DNA from: Klebsiella pneumoniae
GTDB taxonomy: Bacteria; Pseudomonadota; Gammaproteobacteria; Pseudomonadales; Azotimanducaceae
Direction of reading: 5' to 3'
Assembly (NCBI GenBank): GCA_945878745.1
Contig: CAMDVY010000150.1
Coordinates: 1-7,195 of the forward strand
Length of the DNA: 7,195 nucleotides
Part shown: piece by piece, positions 4,897 to 7,195 of the stretch
How positions within the stretch are numbered: position 1 is the first letter of the stretch
Layout: each line of letters begins with the position of its first letter
Program-made: the position numbers and the translations under genes
The notes under the pieces: generated by a model
What the model saw: the letters and a program-made list of their open reading frames with translations, nothing else
Databases searched by the model: none
Told to the model about the DNA's origin: nothing

Positions 4897-6983
4897 CTGC
4901 TACCGGCCCCATCGCTCTGGTTGGTAATCCGAACAGCGGCAAGACGACCCTGTTCAACGCACTCACCGGGTCCCACCAGCACGTCGGCAACTGGCCAGGT
5001 GTCACTGTCGAAAAGAAGTCAGGTCACTACAAACATGGCGGTCGGCAGGTTGAGGTCATCGATCTGCCCGGCACATACAGCCTGGCTGGTACCGCTGAAT
5101 CGCTGGATGAACGCATTACCCAGGACTTTCTCCAGTCCACCCCGTGCGCTGCAATCGTCAACGTCATCGATGCATCGAGCCTGGCCCGTGGCCTGTATCT
5201 GACACTGCAACTCATCGAAGCCAGCCTGCCCGTGGTGGTAGCCCTCAACATGATGGACGTTGCCGACCAGCATGGCATGCACATCGACGCCACCGCCTTG
5301 GGCAATGCACTGGGCTGCCCGGTGGTGTGCATCATTGCCAGCCGCGCTGAAGGCATTGGCGTGCTGCGCGATGCAGTCGAACACGTCAATGCGCATCCTG
5401 CCCGCCACGTGCCGTTATTTGCATCCCCCGAAGCACGTTATGCGCACGTGGATCAGCTTGTTTTAGCGTGTGTGCAGCAATCGAAAATAGAGAGCACGCT
5501 GACTGAACGCATCGACCGCGTCGTGCTCAATCGTTATCTCGCATTCCCAATCTTTCTGGCCGCGATGTATCTGATGTTCATGTTCTCGATCAACGTCGGT
5601 TCAGCGTTCATCGACTGGTTTGATGGCATGGGTACGGTGCTGTTTGTCGAGGCACCACGCCAGTTGATGCTGCATATTGGCTTGCCGGAATGGCTGACCG
5701 TGCTGCTGGCCGACGGTGTCGGCGGTGGCATCCAGCTGGTTGGCACTTTCATACCGGTGATCGGTTGTCTGTTTCTGGCGCTGTCTTTCCTCGAAGACTC
5801 GGGCTACATCGCACGCGTTGCCTTCATCGTTGATCGACTGATGAAACGATTGGGTTTGCCAGGAAAATCATTCGTGCCGCTGATCGTTGGCTTTGGCTGC
5901 AACGTGCCGGCGGTGATGGCCACACGCGCGCTCGATCGGGAACCCGATCGCATCCTCACCACCATCATGGCGCCATATATGTCCTGTGGCGCTCGACTCA
6001 CGGTGTACGCCCTGTTCGCCACTGCGTTTTTTCCGACTGGCGGGCAAAACGTCGTTTTTGCACTGTACTTCATTGGCGTTGCCGTGGCCGTCCTCTCCGC
6101 ACTGGTCGTTCGCCGCTATCTGATCGCCGTGCCACATGGCGTGTTCATTCTGGAATTGCCGTCCTATCACATGCCTACGCTGAGGGGTCTGACCTTGCAG
6201 ACGTGGCAGCGCCTGAAAGGCTTCGTGCTGCGCGCAGGCAAAGCCATCGTCATAGTGGTGATACTGCTGAACACAGCCAATTCCATCGGAACCGATGGCA
6301 GCTTTGGCAACCAGAACTCGGAGCGGTCGGTGCTCAGCGCCATCGGCAAGTCCATCACGCCGCTGTTCCACCCGTTGGGAATCGAAGAACATAACTGGCC
6401 GGCAACCGTTGGCATCTTCACAGGGATCTTCGCGAAAGAGGTGGTAGTCGGAACCCTGGACGCGCTCTACGCCCCGCGCTCAAACGATGGGGATTACGAC
6501 CTCGTCGCTGGTGTCAGCGAAGCATTTGCATCAGTCCCGCGAAACCTCGCCGATATTCGTGATCTGGTGCTCGACCCTCTGGGCCTGGACCTTGGTGATA
6601 CGACTGATATCGCAGCTCAAGTCGAAGCCCAGGCGATCGAGATCAGTACCATCGGCGCCATGCAAGCTGGCTTCAACGGCCGGATCGGCGCATTTGCCTA
6701 CTTGTTGTTCATTCTCCTCTACATGCCTTGTGTGGCCACCATCGGTGTCATCTTCAAGGAGATCGGTGCGTTCTGGGCCGCCTTCAGCACGTTGTGGTCA
6801 GTCACCGTCGCCTATGCGGTCAGCGTGATCGTCTATCAGCTGGCGGGGGGCGCGGCCGATCTGACCTCCGCACTGATGACGATCATCCCTGTTGCAGCTG
6901 GTGCCGGCCTTGCGTTCTGGGGATTGATCCGCTGGGGGAGAAGACGACAGGCACGCCTGATTCCCGTCATCCAGATCCACTGA
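4893..6983 (+). CDS. feoB: Ferrous iron transporter FeoB
   Basis: FeoB is the inner-membrane Fe2+ transporter with a cytoplasmic GTPase domain. The 696-residue product carries all G motifs: G1 'GNPNSGKT' (11-18), switch I 'GNWPGVTVEKK' with T38, G3 'DLPG' (57-60), G4 'NMMD' (119-122) and G5 'SRAEG' (150-154). A helical linker (about 180-210) leads to the membrane part with 'EDSGYIARVAF', 'GFGCNVP' (C336), 'PYMSCGARL' (C365) and 'YMPCVATIG' (C613). These are the conserved cysteine-bearing segments of the translocation pathway. It is about 75 residues shorter than Escherichia coli FeoB, apparently in the loop before the last transmembrane helices and at the C-terminus; the core is intact. The start overlaps the feoA stop by 4 bp. 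No feoC gene follows in the 73 bp before the insertion sequence. Confidence 0.96.
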   Translation: MTATGPIALVGNPNSGKTTLFNALTGSHQHVGNWPGVTVEKKSGHYKHGGRQVEVIDLPGTYSLAGTAESLDERITQDFLQSTPCAAIVNVIDASSLARGLYLTLQLIEASLPVVVALNMMDVADQHGMHIDATALGNALGCPVVCIIASRAEGIGVLRDAVEHVNAHPARHVPLFASPEARYAHVDQLVLACVQQSKIESTLTERIDRVVLNRYLAFPIFLAAMYLMFMFSINVGSAFIDWFDGMGTVLFVEAPRQLMLHIGLPEWLTVLLADGVGGGIQLVGTFIPVIGCLFLALSFLEDSGYIARVAFIVDRLMKRLGLPGKSFVPLIVGFGCNVPAVMATRALDREPDRILTTIMAPYMSCGARLTVYALFATAFFPTGGQNVVFALYFIGVAVAVLSALVVRRYLIAVPHGVFILELPSYHMPTLRGLTLQTWQRLKGFVLRAGKAIVIVVILLNTANSIGTDGSFGNQNSERSVLSAIGKSITPLFHPLGIEEHNWPATVGIFTGIFAKEVVVGTLDALYAPRSNDGDYDLVAGVSEAFASVPRNLADIRDLVLDPLGLDLGDTTDIAAQVEAQAIEISTIGAMQAGFNGRIGAFAYLLFILLYMPCVATIGVIFKEIGAFWAAFSTLWSVTVAYAVSVIVYQLAGGAADLTSALMTIIPVAAGAGLAFWGLIRWGRRRQARLIPVIQIH

Positions 6984-6990
6984 CACGCAG

Positions 6991-7004
6991 CCGGCTTGCG
7001 CCGG
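6991..7004 (+). terminator. Small hairpin after feoB, possible weak terminator
   Basis: CCGGC, a TTGC loop and GCCGG form a perfect 5-bp GC-rich stem 7 bp after the feoB stop codon. No run of T follows (GAAATTG), so it is not a canonical intrinsic terminator. It could protect the mRNA 3' end, help Rho-independent pausing, or be coincidental. Confidence 0.35.
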
Positions 7005-7056
7005 GAAATTGACACCGCAAATGTGAAGTCGGTCACGGTGCGAGTGCGATCACCCG

Positions 7057-7195
7057 CTAGTGTAGTGCTGCATTCTGTTTAGAGCTTAACTTCGAATTCG
7101 CGCGAATAACCTTTTGCAGGATGTCCTGAGCGCTCTTGGTCCATATGAACGGTTTGGGTTGAGTGTTGTGTTTCGCGATGTAGTCCTCGATTGCC
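7057..7195 (-). CDS. IS630-family transposase, C-terminal fragment
   Basis: Reading the minus strand from the right edge gives 45 residues ending in TAG at 7059-7057; the start lies beyond the window. The peptide contains 'AIEDYIAKHN', 'PKPFIWTKSAQDIL' and 'SKLSSKQNAALH', the C-terminal signature of IS630-family DDE transposases, which lies after the last catalytic glutamate. The frame is open to the edge with no interruption visible. It converges on feoB, with 73 bp between the two stop codons. Whether the full element is intact cannot be judged here. The family assignment rests on remembered motifs. Confidence 0.82.
   Translation of the reverse strand, partial: AIEDYIAKHNTQPKPFIWTKSAQDILQKVIRANSKLSSKQNAALH
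7058..7195 (-). mobile_element. IS630-family insertion sequence, one end
   Basis: The transposase fragment ends at the border of what is probably the terminal inverted repeat, which seems to begin near the TA at 7058-7059 and continue as GTGTAGTGCTGCATTC. IS630 elements are compact and duplicate a TA target, so the stop codon lying in the terminal repeat would be normal. The exact boundary cannot be fixed because the other end is outside the window. Confidence 0.6.

Noticed and set aside
5868..6392. A 174-codon open frame on the minus strand inside feoB
   Set aside because: It is antisense to conserved FeoB membrane segments, its peptide is rich in His/Gln/Arg without domain features, and it has no ribosome binding site I would trust.
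1..7195. CRISPR arrays, tRNA genes, toxin-antitoxin pairs, retrons or phage genes
   Set aside because: No regularly spaced repeats, cloverleaf-like sequence or matching protein motifs were seen on either strand; the only mobile signature is the IS630 fragment at the right edge.

Overview
The window reads as ordinary chromosome of a gammaproteobacterium, roughly 55-60% GC. The best clue is the Fur protein, whose sequence, 134-residue length and metal ligands match the Pseudomonas-type Fur closely. Gene density is high and no stretch over 300 bases lacks a gene. I see no tRNA, rRNA, CRISPR array, phage or toxin-antitoxin genes.

Layout. The left edge (3-161, +) is the C-terminal tail of a malate/L-lactate dehydrogenase of the LDH2 family. 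It converges on a run of five minus-strand genes occupying 171-4034. In transcription order these are an acyl-CoA dehydrogenase of the ACAD10/11 type, a dienelactone-hydrolase-family enzyme, a membrane-anchored YHS-domain protein, a MarR regulator with a four-cysteine tail, and a class I SAM-dependent methyltransferase. The first two are 35 bp apart and look co-transcribed. A perfect 7-bp inverted repeat inside a promoter-like sequence precedes the YHS gene, so the last three probably form their own operon, perhaps controlled by the MarR protein it encodes.

To the right (4154-6983, +) is an iron-homeostasis block: fur, then a Fur box overlapping a sigma70-like promoter, then feoA and feoB overlapping by 4 bp (ATGA). 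The Fur protein encoded upstream can be expected to repress the ferrous-iron transporter when iron is sufficient. After feoB come a small hairpin and the 3' end of an IS630-family transposase on the minus strand, running off the right edge.

No clearly new system is present. The least explained part is the YHS-MarR-methyltransferase trio with its palindrome. Several start codons differ from the longest reading frame because a strong ribosome binding site lies further in; these are stated per gene.
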